Shown here in pieces: positions 1 to 10,365 of a stretch of DNA of 64,000 bases. The first letter of the stretch is position 1; every line of letters begins with the position of its first letter. A program made the translations under genes and the position numbers. Source of the DNA: Chlorella sorokiniana (lineage: Eukaryota > Chlorophyta > Trebouxiophyceae > Chlorellales > Chlorellaceae); contig CP084610.1 of NCBI GenBank assembly GCA_025917655.1, forward strand, positions 620,001 to 684,000, read 5' to 3'. The notes beneath the pieces are model-generated. The model did no database searches. It was not told the DNA's origin and worked only from the letters and a program-made list of their open reading frames with translations.

Positions 1-1993
1 GCTGTCGCCCTACGGTGAGGCCGCTGCTGTGTGTTCGGACGGGCGTGTGTGGGCATGTGTGTGCAAGGGCGTGTGGGGGAGGGCAGGCGCGCGGGGAGAG
101 GGCGGCCCTCCCCTCCCAACAGCCACGGTTCCGGCTGGTGCTCGCCCGCGCCGCCCGCACGCCTTCCACCCAGCACGCATGCTCACCGCGCACCGCCCCT
201 CCCGCCCGCGCCGCCCGCCAGGCGACGAAGCCCTGGCCACCCTGCAGTACGCCGCCGCGCAGCCGCAGGTGGACGGCCCCGGCCTGGCCCAGCACCTGGT
301 CACCTTCTTCAAAGCGTACACCGGCCGCCTCAACCACACCGCACAGCACTTGGTGGATCGGTGGGAGGCCGGGAGCGGTACCCCGCCGCCGCGGCGGACG
401 ACAGCCAGGCAAACGCGATTGTCAAGGTGACGGCGCGGCGGCGCCCGGTGGGGGTGGGTGGGTGGGTGGGGGGGGTTAAGGGGTGTGGGGCTCCCCTTGA
501 GGTTTGGCATGCGGCCCTGGCAGCGCTTGGACCCCAGCAGCACAAGTACACACGTTGTGTGCCCGCCTGCCCAGCCCAAGCACTGACCTCACACGCCCAT
601 CCCTCCCTTTGATCTTTCCTGCCGCAGGTGCCGGTGTTGGTGGCGAGGTACGGCGGTACGCCCGCCCTGGCCTCCCGCGTGGAGGAGGCCGTGCGCGCGC
701 AGCAGAACAGCGACGAGGCGGTGGCGTGGGCGTGGCCGCCGCCGCCATCCTGGAGCGCGTCGTGCTGACCGGCTGCTCCCCGCGGAGGCGGTGGCCTGGG
801 CGCTGGCGCCGGGCAGCCTGGCGCCCGAGGCGCGCGAGGCGCTGGCGCCGCTGGAGGCGCAGGAGCGGGCCAGCGTGACAGGTGGGCCGCCCTTGGCAGG
901 CTGCCTTGCTTTGGGGCGGTCTTGCTGGGCGTGCTCTCGGAAGGAAAACAAACCGCTGGAGGCCGGGGCGAGCGCTGCAGACGGCACTGTTACCCAGCTT
1001 CTCACCGGCTGCCGCTGGCGCTCACCCTCATGGCTGCTGCTTTCCTGCTGCAGACATGGTGTGGCAGGTCACCAAGGCGCCCTCCTGCGGTGAGCCTAGC
1101 TTCTGGCTGGATTCCTCTGTACCTCAGCAGCGGTACCTCCTCCTGCATGCCACGTGCCTGCCTGCCCCGCCAGCCAGCGTGGCCGGCCCAGCGGGGACCC
1201 TGCGTGGGCTTGCCGTCCATGCTGGCGGCTGACCCCTGCCGCGCTGACCCTGGCTGCCGCCGCCGCAGCGATGCCGGGTGCCCTGGTGAATGCGCTGTAC
1301 TGCGCCCAGGTCTCCTCAAGGTGGGCTGCCTGCCTGCCCCGACGAAAGCAACCCCGCAGGCGCTCCTGCTCCACGCCTGCCTGCCGCCGCCGCCAGGGGG
1401 CACCACCGCGCCCTGCTGGCGGGAGGCCGCGCCGCCTCTCTGCCTTGCCACGCTGCCGCGGCTGGCTTCACTTCCTGCTGTGGGCCCCTGCCAGCGCATG
1501 CCTGCAACAGCAGGCTCGGAAGGTTCGACGCTCCAAAACACGAGTGGCCCCCTCAAAAAAACTCCACTCCCCTCAACAACCCAGCGAACTGGCTGCCGCC
1601 TGCCTGTCCCTGCAGCTACGTGGACGCCGTGCGCTCCAACCTGGCGGCGGCAGGCGACAACTGCAGCCGCGCGCTGTACGCGGGAGCCCTCCTCGCCGCC
1701 ACGGTGAGTGGTGCTGGGCCGCCCCGCGCTGGGAGTCTCTGCTGTGCCGCTCCCGCCGCCGCGGCCCCCCACAACCCTTTACCTAGCACCTCCCAAGCCA
1801 GGGTGCCGGGCGGCGGTCTGTGGAAAGGCCCCTGGGCGCCCCATCGCCCACCCTTGCCCCCGCTCGCTGTGCAACTGTCGCTGCAGGGGGGGAGGCCGCG
1901 GTGCCAAACGGCTGGAAGGACCAGCTGGCCCCGGGCCTGTACCCGCAGCTGGAGGCGCTGACGGATCAGCTGCTGGCACGCCGCAGCGACTGA
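1..1993 (+). CDS. ADP-ribosylglycohydrolase (crystallin J1-like), 3' part
   Basis: The gene enters from the left edge. The first exon ends near base 14 (...SPYG) and the next opens with GDEALATLQYAA after an acceptor near 221. This rebuilds the SPYGD start typical of crystallin J1/ADP-ribosylglycohydrolase proteins. Later exons give FFKAYTGRLNHT, AILERVVLTG, AMPGALVNALYCAQ (about 1270-1310), YVDAVRSNLAAAGDNCSRAL (about 1617-1676) and a last exon that ends GWKDQLAPGLYPQLEALTDQ plus LLARRSD and TGA at 1991-1993. GDNCSRA followed by an alanine/glycine-rich stretch and a GG..A.P..W tail is the C-terminal signature of the family. The family hydrolyses ADP-ribose bonds, but crystallin J1-type members often lack proven activity, and the N-terminal metal-binding residues lie outside the window. 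Family is fairly sure; substrate is unknown. Confidence 0.72.
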
Positions 1994-2118
1994 GCCGACC
2001 GATCGACGCTTCACGCGTGCACGCTGCGCGCCGCCGTCGGGCGGCTCTGCTGCCGCTGGTGCCTGTTTTGCCCCTTTTGGACCATGGGCCCCCATGCTTG
2101 CAGCTGGCGACAGGGCCA

Positions 2119-2123
2119 TGTAA
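2119..2123 (+). terminator. TGTAA polyadenylation motif
   Basis: A TGTAA lies 126 bases after the stop of the glycohydrolase-like gene. TGTAA is the usual poly(A) signal of chlorophyte nuclear genes. Placement fits, but a pentamer can occur by chance. Confidence 0.4.
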
Positions 2124-2237
2124 ACACGGTTGAAAGGGTCATTGGCGGCGCAGATGTGAAGAACGGGGAGCCTCAGGAGCTGGGGTGGCTCTCCTACAAA
2201 CAAAACAAGGGGCACTGCTTACCGCGCCTCGCGCCCC

Positions 2238-5002
2238 TCACGCCGGCGGCCCTGGCTGCGGCCGCTGCGCCTCAGCCCCTCCCACAGGTGGGCAGGCGGG
2301 GCCCATGGCCACAGGCAGCACCGGGGGCAGCCCAGGGGCAGGGCGGGGCACCGCCCGCGGCGGCTCGCCGACGCGAAAGCGCCGCAGGAAGGTGGCGATG
2401 GCGTCGGCCACGCGGTCAGGCTCATCCTCGTGCACAGCGTGCCCCGCCTGCGGCGGCAAGCAGGCAGGGATCGAGCCGGTGCCGGGCGCATCAACGGCGG
2501 CAGCCCGGCAGGGGGTACGCGCCCGCATGATTTCAGCAAGGCCATGAAACCCGAGCCAGCTGGCAGCGCGAGCCGCACTGGCAGCTCACACGTGGCAAGC
2601 AAGCCGCGGAGCGAGCAACAAGCGCACGCGCAGCGAGCACCAAGCGCACGCGCAGCGGCCCGCCGTGGCAGCAGCCCCGCGCGGCGGCGGTGCCGGGCGC
2701 GAGGCGGCGGCGGGGGGGGGGGGGGGCGGCGCACCTGCGGCAGCAGCACGGGCTGGAACTTGCCCTGCATCTGGCCGATGGTGAGGGCGCGGTCCAGCCG
2801 GTCGGTGCCCACCAGCACAAGGACCTGCTCCAGGGGGGTGGAACGCGTGGTGGAGGTGGGGGTGGGGGCGGCGGGGGGGAGGGGGTTCAAAGCGCGGTGG
2901 GGAAGGTGGGGGGAGGGTGAGAGGGGTAAGCTGCCTGGGAGAGATGGGAGCCAGGGGGCACGCGACGCCGCAGACACCAGCAGGCTGCGCCGCCCGCAGC
3001 CGCAGCCCGGCCCCGGCCGCACCTTTGGCACCGCCAGGCGCAGGAAGGCGTCGCTGAGGCCGAGGTACCAGCCCTCCCAGAAGGGGGCCGAGCGCTCCAG
3101 CTGCGTGCGCCACACCCAGCCGCCGCCGCCGCTGCTGCCGCCCGCTGGCTGCAAGGCACCGCCGCGCTGCTGCTGCTGCTGCTGCTGCTGCCCCTCCTGC
3201 TGCTGCTCCGGGGGTGGCTTGTCCTTGCCGCCCCTCGTTTGCTGTCCCTTCCGCAGCCTCCCCCCCCCCTCCTCTTCAGGCAGAGGCGCCAGCCCTGTTG
3301 CGGCGAGGGGCTGCTCTGCAGGCTGGCCATCCACGCCGCAACCCCCTCCCCCGCCCCTTCAGGACGCAGCATGGCGGGCAGGGACACGTGCGCCGCCTCC
3401 TGCCGCTTGCACATGCCTGCGGGGGCCGAGCCAGCCAGGAAAGGGGAGGAACGAGCTTCCGTTCGATCACTACGACTCCACACCGTGCGCTCGGGCAAGC
3501 AGCGCTGCGCGACGGGCCAGGCGGCCGCGGGTGGCGCCTTCACCGTTATGCACGCGTGCGCGGCTGCCTCCCCGCAGCGTCGGCGCCCACCCGAGTCGAG
3601 CGCCCAGCCCACCGCCTGCTGCAGCGAGTTGAAGCGCCTGGGGCGCTTGGCCAGCACGCCGGCCATGTAGGGGGAGGGAGGCGAGGGCAGTGCCCTCCAC
3701 CACATCAATCACAACCACCCCCGCCAGGGAGGGTATGCCTGCGGGGCGCGGCAGGCGGCGCAGCAGGCGCAGGCGTTGGCGGACATGCGACGGATGAGGT
3801 GGCATGGCGAGCCGGGGAGGGGGGATGCCAACGGCAGGGTGGGGCGCAGAGGTGAGGCGTCCCGCGCGCAAGCAGGCTTACAATACCAGCCATGGACTGA
3901 AGGGAAGCGGCTGCGCGCAGCGAACATGCACGGCGGCGGCGGCAGCGGCGGCGTACCCCGTGGCGGCGGCGTGCACCGCGACCGCCCCCCATGGAGTGAC
4001 CACACAGCACGGTGGGGGCTGCCACACCCGTCGGCGGGGGCTGCTGCGCTGCCGGCCGGGCCTCGCTGTCCGCAGCCTCGCCGCCGCCGCTGAAGAGGGC
4101 GCGCCAGAGCGTCACCGTGTCGGCTGCCAGCGTGGCGGCCGCCAGGTCGGCTTCGTCTTCTGCCTCTGTCAGGCCGTGGCCTCGCAGGTCGGGGGCAACC
4201 AGCCGGCACCTGCAGAGCCAGATGCGGCGGGCATGCAGCTCAAGCCCTGGCTAGCGTTGCGTTGGGAAACAGGCTGGGGGAGAGGAGGGGGGGGGCCTGA
4301 GGCGGGCGAAGGTGGATGGGGGAAGGGAGGGGGAGGTTCCACGGCAGGTTTGTCTGCTGCTGGTGATGCCGGTTGCGTGGGGGAAAGGATGTACGGGAGG
4401 GGAGGGGGGAGATAGAGAGGGGGATGCGCTGCACGGCGTGCAGCGTGAGCGCGGCGCTGCCCGGGGGCGCACCTGCCCTTCAGCCGCTGCGCCAGCAGGG
4501 CCCAGGTGAGACCCGTGTAGCCGCCGCCGTGCAGGCAGAAGATGATGGGGCCCGCGTCGCCTGCAAGGGCAGCAGGTGGGCAGGTGGGTGCAGCCTGGAC
4601 CCAAGCAAGGCGCAGCGGGCGGCGCTACGCCGCCATCCCCCACCTGCTTCATACACATTGAATGTGGCCTTCCGACTCGGGCACTCCACCTGCCGCTGCC
4701 GGTCAAAGTAGGCTGACCAGGGCAGCGGCAGCGGCATGCTGGGATCGCGGGGGCCACAGGCTGCTCCCGGCTGTCGGCCGCGCCGCCTCCCAGCTGCCGG
4801 GAAAGGCCTACAGGGCGGGGTCGCACCATGCTCAGCTGGACGCTGCAGGCGGCACACAGGACAAAAGCTGGGAAGCGATTGCTGCTGCACTGCCCACAAG
4901 CCAACTGCGCTTGTCGCGCAGATGCCCACCTGCCGCTGCCAACAAGGCGGCGCGCCGCATGTCGCCAGGGGGCCTGGGCGGCGGAGGAGGCATTCCTGAC
5001 AT
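2238..5002 (-). CDS. PPME1: Protein phosphatase methylesterase 1 (PME-1)
   Basis: PME-1 removes the methyl ester from the C-terminal leucine of the PP2A catalytic subunit. Reading leftwards, exon 1 starts MSGMPPPPPRPPGD at 5002. Next come LPWSAYFDRQRQVECPSRKA (about 4700), PIIFCLHGGGYTGLTWALL (4560-4473), a DLRGHG exon, and CGHSMGGAVAVHAA with the nucleophilic Ser (about 3960-4000). GVVVIDVVEGTAL holds the acid Asp (about 3700), followed by KRPRRFNSLQQAVGW, APFWEGWYLGLSDAFL, LTIGQMQGKFQPVLLPQ and GHAVHEDEPDRVADAIATF with the catalytic His. The order matches human and plant PME-1 throughout. An in-frame polyglutamine run (bases 3166-3194) lies just before the WEGWYLGLS segment and is unusual for the family. 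The tail after ATFLRRFR is proline-rich and ends with TGA at 2238-2240. Confidence 0.93.
3166..3194 (-). repeat. CAG repeat encoding polyglutamine in PME-1
   Basis: A CTG run on the plus strand reads as eight or nine glutamines on the minus strand. It is in frame with the conserved WEGWYLGLS segment of PME-1, so it is probably translated as a disordered loop insertion. Confidence 0.7.
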
Positions 5003-5453
5003 TGTTGATTGTGGTTTCAAGCCGTTGATGAAGTGTTTGGGGCTGATTTTTTGATTGGGGTTCAGCGATCGCGTTTCCCCTGTATCCTCAGCGCCGCCTC
5101 CGTCCCTGGTACAATTGCTCACAGAATCGAACTCGCAGCGCGATAGGGCTTGCGGAGGTGCATTCGCGAAGCGAAACTGGGGGCTCCCGGCTCTCGGCGC
5201 AGCACACAGCAGGTGATCATCTGGCTGTGTGCAGGGGCACCATGTGGCAGGCGTCTCAGCACATTTCAATACTTGAATCTGCTGGGACCTCCCCGTCTTG
5301 CCTCCGGCGAGCTCAGGGCACGGGGGTGCAAGCTAACGGGCTCTCCTACAGGCCCACCTTCGGCTCCCGACACGCCCGCCTACGGGTTGGCTCGATCCCG
5401 AGTGCGCCTTGGGCGCAGCCGGGCCGCAGCCCCGGGCAAGGGCCCTCGGAGCC
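5003..5453. other. Divergent intergenic region, probable bidirectional promoter
   Basis: About 450 bases separate the head-to-head starts of PME-1 (minus) and the CW-like gene (plus). I see no convincing gene or TATA box. Confidence 0.5.
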
Positions 5454-8400
5454 ATGGGAGAGGACCGGCAGAGCTCCCTGTCACAGCTGGCCCGCGACCA
5501 TAGTTTGCTGCTGGTGAGAGAGCCATCCATCCGTCCGTGACCCCCATGACCTGCCGCTGCACGCGGCCCAGCCTCCCTGCCGTCGGCTTCCAGGGCGCCG
5601 CGTACGCGGCGCCTGTGGGCTGCGCGCCAGCGGGCCCTGGCGCGTTGCTGGTCTCCCGTCCGGCCGGGCCACATGCCTCCTTGGTCCAAACGCTGCAGGA
5701 GGAGCGCCTCGGAGGCTTGTTCAACCGCGGCGGCAGCCAGGGTGAGCGCCCAGCGGGCGGCCTGCGGCAGCTAGCGCGCTTGCAGCAGCTGGCGACCTGA
5801 GCCGCGAGCCTTGCCTGCTTCATTGCTGCACCGGCCGACTTGAACGGCACTCGTGTGTGCCCTGTGTGCTGTGCTCGGGACTGGTGGCGGGGCCGACGTG
5901 GCCATAATGGCGTACCTGTTGTTCCTCGCCCTCCCCGTCTGCCCCGGTCATGTCTTACTCGTGCATTATCGTCCATGCCAGCTCGGCACCCGGGCTTTTT
6001 CGCTCAAGCTGCCCTTGCTCCTGCCTGCCTGCCTCGGTTTGCCTGCCGCAGGCCCCACCAGCTTTGCCGGCCTGCTCCCGGCCCACGCGCCCGACAGAGT
6101 CGACCAGTATGCTTCCTTGGGTGAGCGCTCAAAACCTCACTGCTGGGGCCTCCTAAGCCACCGCTGGGGCCGACCCGCAAAGTGCAGAGCTGCCTGCCTG
6201 CGCCCGCCGGCAAGCGTGCGGGGTGGCCAGCGCGGCTCCGCAGGCTGTTCGGCGCCTGCGCTGCCGCAGGATTGCGGGATCGGCGGGATCTGCTCCCGAT
6301 CTCGCCGCCGCTCGCGCCCCCTTCAATCAATCGGCGCCTTCCTTTGGCTGCTTTCCCCTGAAGGCTTCTCACTGCGCGCTCCCCAACCCTTTTCTCTGCA
6401 GCGAGCGCGGACGAGGATGGTGGGACAGGGCAGCAGCCGCTGGCACGCTTTGTGTCCAGCCTGGCGCGGGTGCTGCCGGATGGCGTGCAGCTGGCCACCC
6501 GCGTGGACGTGCACCTGAGGCCGCCGCTGGCTGGCGCACACGCACCCGGCACACAGCAGCAGGCACAGGCGCAGCAGCAGCAGCAGGCGGCAGACCAGCG
6601 GGTGTCGGGCTGGCTGGATCTGGATGCGGGCCGGCATGCCAAGCTGGCGGCGCCGCCTGCACAGGCGGCGGCGCCGCACGCGCGCCCGCGCACAGCCCCT
6701 CGCCGCCGCCGGTGGTGCAAGCGCAGGCGTCTCCTGTGCCCGGCAAGCCCTTGAAGATCAGGCTGAAGATTGCGCGGGCAGGCAGCGAGCAGCGCGGCAC
6801 ACCCCCCGACGGCGGCGTGGCGGCGGTGGCGGCGGCGGCGGCAGACCCCCAGGGCGTGCTGCGGGCTGTGCGCCAGCTGGGTGCCGACCGCCCGCTCAGC
6901 CCCATCCCCGCCAGCTGGGCAGAAACACTTCGCGGCAGCCCCGCGGGGGAGAGGTTGTGCAGCAGCAAGCGGCGGCGCAGGATGCGCCCTGCGGCGGCAG
7001 CAGAGCCCCGCCGCCGAGGCAGCGGCCGCGCCAGCGCAGGAGGCAGGCGCGGCCCCCGCCTCCGCCCGCCAGCAGCAAGCGGTCGATTGGCAAAGGGCGC
7101 CCGGCCCCAGCAGCAGGCTGCCCCGGCTCTAGCAGCACCAGCAGCAGCGGTGCCGGCGACGATGGCTGCAGAAGGGCCCGCTGAGCCTCGGGCAGCAAAG
7201 CGCCCGCGCCCAGACCCAGCGCCAGTCCCCCAGGCAGCCGCCAAGCAGCCCCAGCCACAGGCCGGGACCGACCCTGCCCCGGAGGCGGACGGCGACGCAC
7301 TCGCACCGTCCACGGCCGCTGCCGCCGCTGAATCCGCGCCGGCGCCCAAGCGCCCACGCGCCACGCCCCCGCCGCAGCCCCAGCCGCCCAGCCGGGCCGC
7401 GGCTGTGGTCAAGGCGTCTAGCACGCCCGCGCCGCAGGCCCCCGCGGCCGGCGGCGGCGCCGCAAGCGGCGGCGGCCTCGCGGCTGTGGCTGCTGCCCTG
7501 CCGAGCGTGCTGAACTCCGCGGCTGCGACGGCGGCGGTGGGCCCCAGCACAGCTCTGCACGAGCTGCAGGCAAGCCCTGGGGGCCGTGCGCTTGCTGGTT
7601 ACGCCTTGCCCCTGTTCTGCCCTCATTGTATGCTGGTACTGGAACAATCGGCGGTGAACGCCGCGTGCTGTGCCTGCCTCGGCCTTGGGTGGCCCCCTTG
7701 CTGCCCGTCGTTCCCCGCTCTGCCGCCACCCCGCCGCCCGTCCCCGCCCCTGCCGCAGAAGGAGGGCAAGAAGCTGAAGAAGTTTGCCGAGAAGCGGGTG
7801 AAGGACGGCAAGCCCACCCACGTCTCCTCCATGTTCCTCTGCCAGGCGCGCCGCCGCCGACCTCCTGCAGCAGCATGCCGGGCGCCCCCTGCTTCCCATG
7901 CGCCGCTGCAGCCGTCCTTGGTTGACACCAGCCCCACTGCTTCCCTCGCTCCTCTTGCCCGCCCCCTACTTCCCTCTCTTCGCGCCCCGTCCCCGGCTCC
8001 ACCCCCTCCTCCTGCCCTCATCGGACCCCCCTCCCGTGTGCCGCAGAGCTGCGTGAAGTTCTTGGAGGTGGCGGCCACCATGGAGGCCCACCCCGCCAAG
8101 TTTTCGCGGGAAAAGTGAGGGCCCGCCGCCCCACCCCTGCCGCCTGCCTGCCACCTAAGGCCCTCGGCGCCCGCGCCGCATGCCCCCGCTCTGCCGCTGC
8201 CCAGTGTGCCCTGGCTGGGCTGTTGATTGGGGCTGGTTGGGGCCTGGCTGCGGCATCGCCCCGCCCCGTGAACCCAGCTGCCTCCGCCTGCTGCCGCACG
8301 CGGCGGCCCTGGCTCCCCGCCGCCGCCTACCTGCTGGTGTGCTGCCTTTGTTGCGCCGCCCCCTCTCGTTTGAACGCCGGCGTTGTGTGTGTGTGCCGCC

Positions 8401-9245
8401 CACCGTACCGCAGCACCGCCAGCATGTACAGCCAGACGGCCAGCCTGCTGGACAGCTGCGCTCACAACGCGGCCCGCGCCGAGGGCCCGCCCTCATCACC
8501 CGGGCCATCACCCTGCTGGCGCAGCGCCTGGCGGCGGTGGCGCGGCTGCGGGCGGCGCACTGCCTGCGGGCAGAGGGCGCCGCGCTGGCGACGGCGCTGC
8601 GCGCCGCCTTTGAGAAGGGGTCGGGGAGACCTTCCAGCGCCCCTCCCCCACCGACAGCAACACCAGCGCCTCAATCTCCATCCCGCTGGATGGCAGCGGC
8701 AAGGCGCCGGCGGCCCACCGCAGCGCCTCCGTCCCGCTGCCCGGCGCCGCCGTGGCGCGGGCGGGGCCGGAGGGCGGCGCTGGCGCTGCCGCCGTGCTAC
8801 CGCTGGTGGGCATGCCCAAGGCTCTGCTGGAGCGGCAGCTGGTGGCGGCGCAGCATTCCGGGGCCGTGCTGGGCGCGCTGTCGTCGTTTGCGCACAGCGG
8901 GCAGCAGCTGCGGGAGTACCTGGCAGAGGCGGCGGCACAGGTGGGTGGGTGGGTGCCGTGTCGCCCAGCTCGCGAGAGTGTTGACTGGCGAGTGCCGGGT
9001 GTGCCGCTTTGCGTGCCCCCAGCCCCTGCACCGGCATGCGGGCTGGGTCAGCGGCCCGCCAGCCGCCTCGCGTAGCCTGCCTGCCCCATCCCCGTCTCGC
9101 CCCCGCCTGCCTGCAGGGAAGCCAGGCGGGCCTGAAGGCCGCGGCCGCCGCGCTGCTGCTGTCTGCCGACGCGGGCATGGGGCCAGCTGGCGCCATCCTG
9201 TCGCTGGCCAAGGAGGCCCTGGATGCAATCATGGCCCTGCAGTAG
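5454..9245 (+). CDS. CW-type-like nuclear protein (no CW finger seen)
   Basis: Exon 1 is MGEDRQSSLSQLARDHSLLL (5454-5513). Matching splice phases then give EERLGGLFNRGGSQ, GPTSFAGLLPAHAPDRVDQY and ASADEDGGTGQQPLARFVSS. Next comes KPLKIRLKIAR (about 6750-6780) followed by a long Ala/Pro/Arg-rich, probably disordered and basic region to about 7570. The C-terminal part is helical: GKKLKKFAEKRVKDGKPTHV, SCVKFLEVAATMEAHP, STASMYSQTASLLDSCAHNA, ITRAITLLAQRLAAVARLRA, and finally KEALDAIMALQ. The order KxRxKI, LK.AD/AEK, YSxTxxLxxxCA resembles plant CW-type zinc-finger proteins and, more distantly, the AFF/FMR2 C-terminal domain. I find no CW finger. Two one-base breaks occur near 8490 and 8618. A role in chromatin or transcription is inference. 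Confidence 0.55.
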
Positions 9246-10365
9246 CTGTGCAGGGTGCAACCTCTGCAGAGAGGAGAGAAACGCTACGACAAACCCAACC
9301 ACCCTCACCCGGGAGCCCTGCCTCTTTCTGTTCCCTTCCTAGGCCCCCAGCCCGCGCTGCGCCGCGGCTGTGAGCGGTCACACCGCTTTCTCATTTTGCC
9401 AGCGGTCCCTGTTGTGTCCCTATTGAATGCTTCAACCCCCCTTTTTGTCGCGCCTAGCGTCCCGCGCTGGGCATGCCCCTGCAACGGCAGCCCCCAGGCC
9501 CGAGGCGCTTCCCTGGGCTACCGCAGCCTGTTGGCCGCCGCTGCTCTGCATGCTGCAGATGAGCAGCCGGCCTCTCAATCTTCCTCCCAGGCTCCTTTGC
9601 TTGCATGGCACCATTTTGGAATACCTGCTCTTGTATCTTTCAAACCCCAGCTTTGCAGCGTTATCAAACTGCCTCTCCCCTTGCTCCATTTTCTGCTCCT
9701 ACTCATAGAGCGAACGAATTGCTGCCTGGCAGCCTTTATGTGCCTCCCCGTGCCTTCTGCCCTGAATTTGTTCAAGTCCTGCTGTGCCCTGTCTGATCAA
9801 GTGCGCCTGACATAGCGCGAGCTTCCCGCCCGACACTTATGGCTGGGCGATTGGTGCGCTGCCGTGCAGCGAGCGCACCCTGCCGCTCCCTCACATCCTG
9901 GACCCCTTGCGTAAATCTATGTAATCAGGAGCGAGCTAGCGTTAGGAGCGAGCTAGCGGATGGCTGCCCATACTGGGAGCAGTTGCTGGTGCTCTGTCGC
10001 GTCAGCTGGTGCCCTCGGCTGGCACCACCCGGGTGCCCCGCAGCGCACCCAGTCTGTGCGGCAGCGTCAGTTGCTTTTGGAAGACCGGCAGTCAACCGTC
10101 AGTGTTCACATCAAAAACAATAGGCATGCGTCAGTGCTTCCACCAAATAACAACCCATGGCGGTATGGCTGGTTAGCAATGTGCACGTCCGGCTGTGGGC
10201 TGCGCAGCGTGCCAAGCAGGGGCCCCCGCAGGCTGCACCGCACTGCTGCCGCGCCGCTCAACAATGGGGGAAACGACAGCTGTGGATGTGTGAGTGAGTG
10301 CTCATGCATGTGAGTGAGCAAGTGAGTGTTTGAGTGCTTGTGAGTCCTAGGGTGCCGAATGGCCG
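9246..10365. other. Convergent intergenic region, 1.1 kb
   Basis: This lies between the 3' ends of the CW-like gene and the CaMK-type kinase. It holds a TGTAA at 9920-9924, a 16-base direct duplication around 9926-9958 (unit contains GGAGCGAGCTAGCG), and a GAGT-rich stretch at about 10280-10345. I see no gene. Confidence 0.5.
10280..10345. repeat. Degenerate GTGAGT-rich simple repeat
   Basis: GAGTGAGT/GTGAGTG units recur with interruptions close to the 3' end of the kinase gene. It is probably part of the 3' untranslated or intergenic DNA. Confidence 0.5.

Noticed and set aside
8400-8640. Reading the broken genes as pseudogenes
   Set aside because: The breaks are single bases in homopolymers, conserved sequence resumes at once, and many unrelated genes in the window show the same fault. 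Error is the simpler reading.
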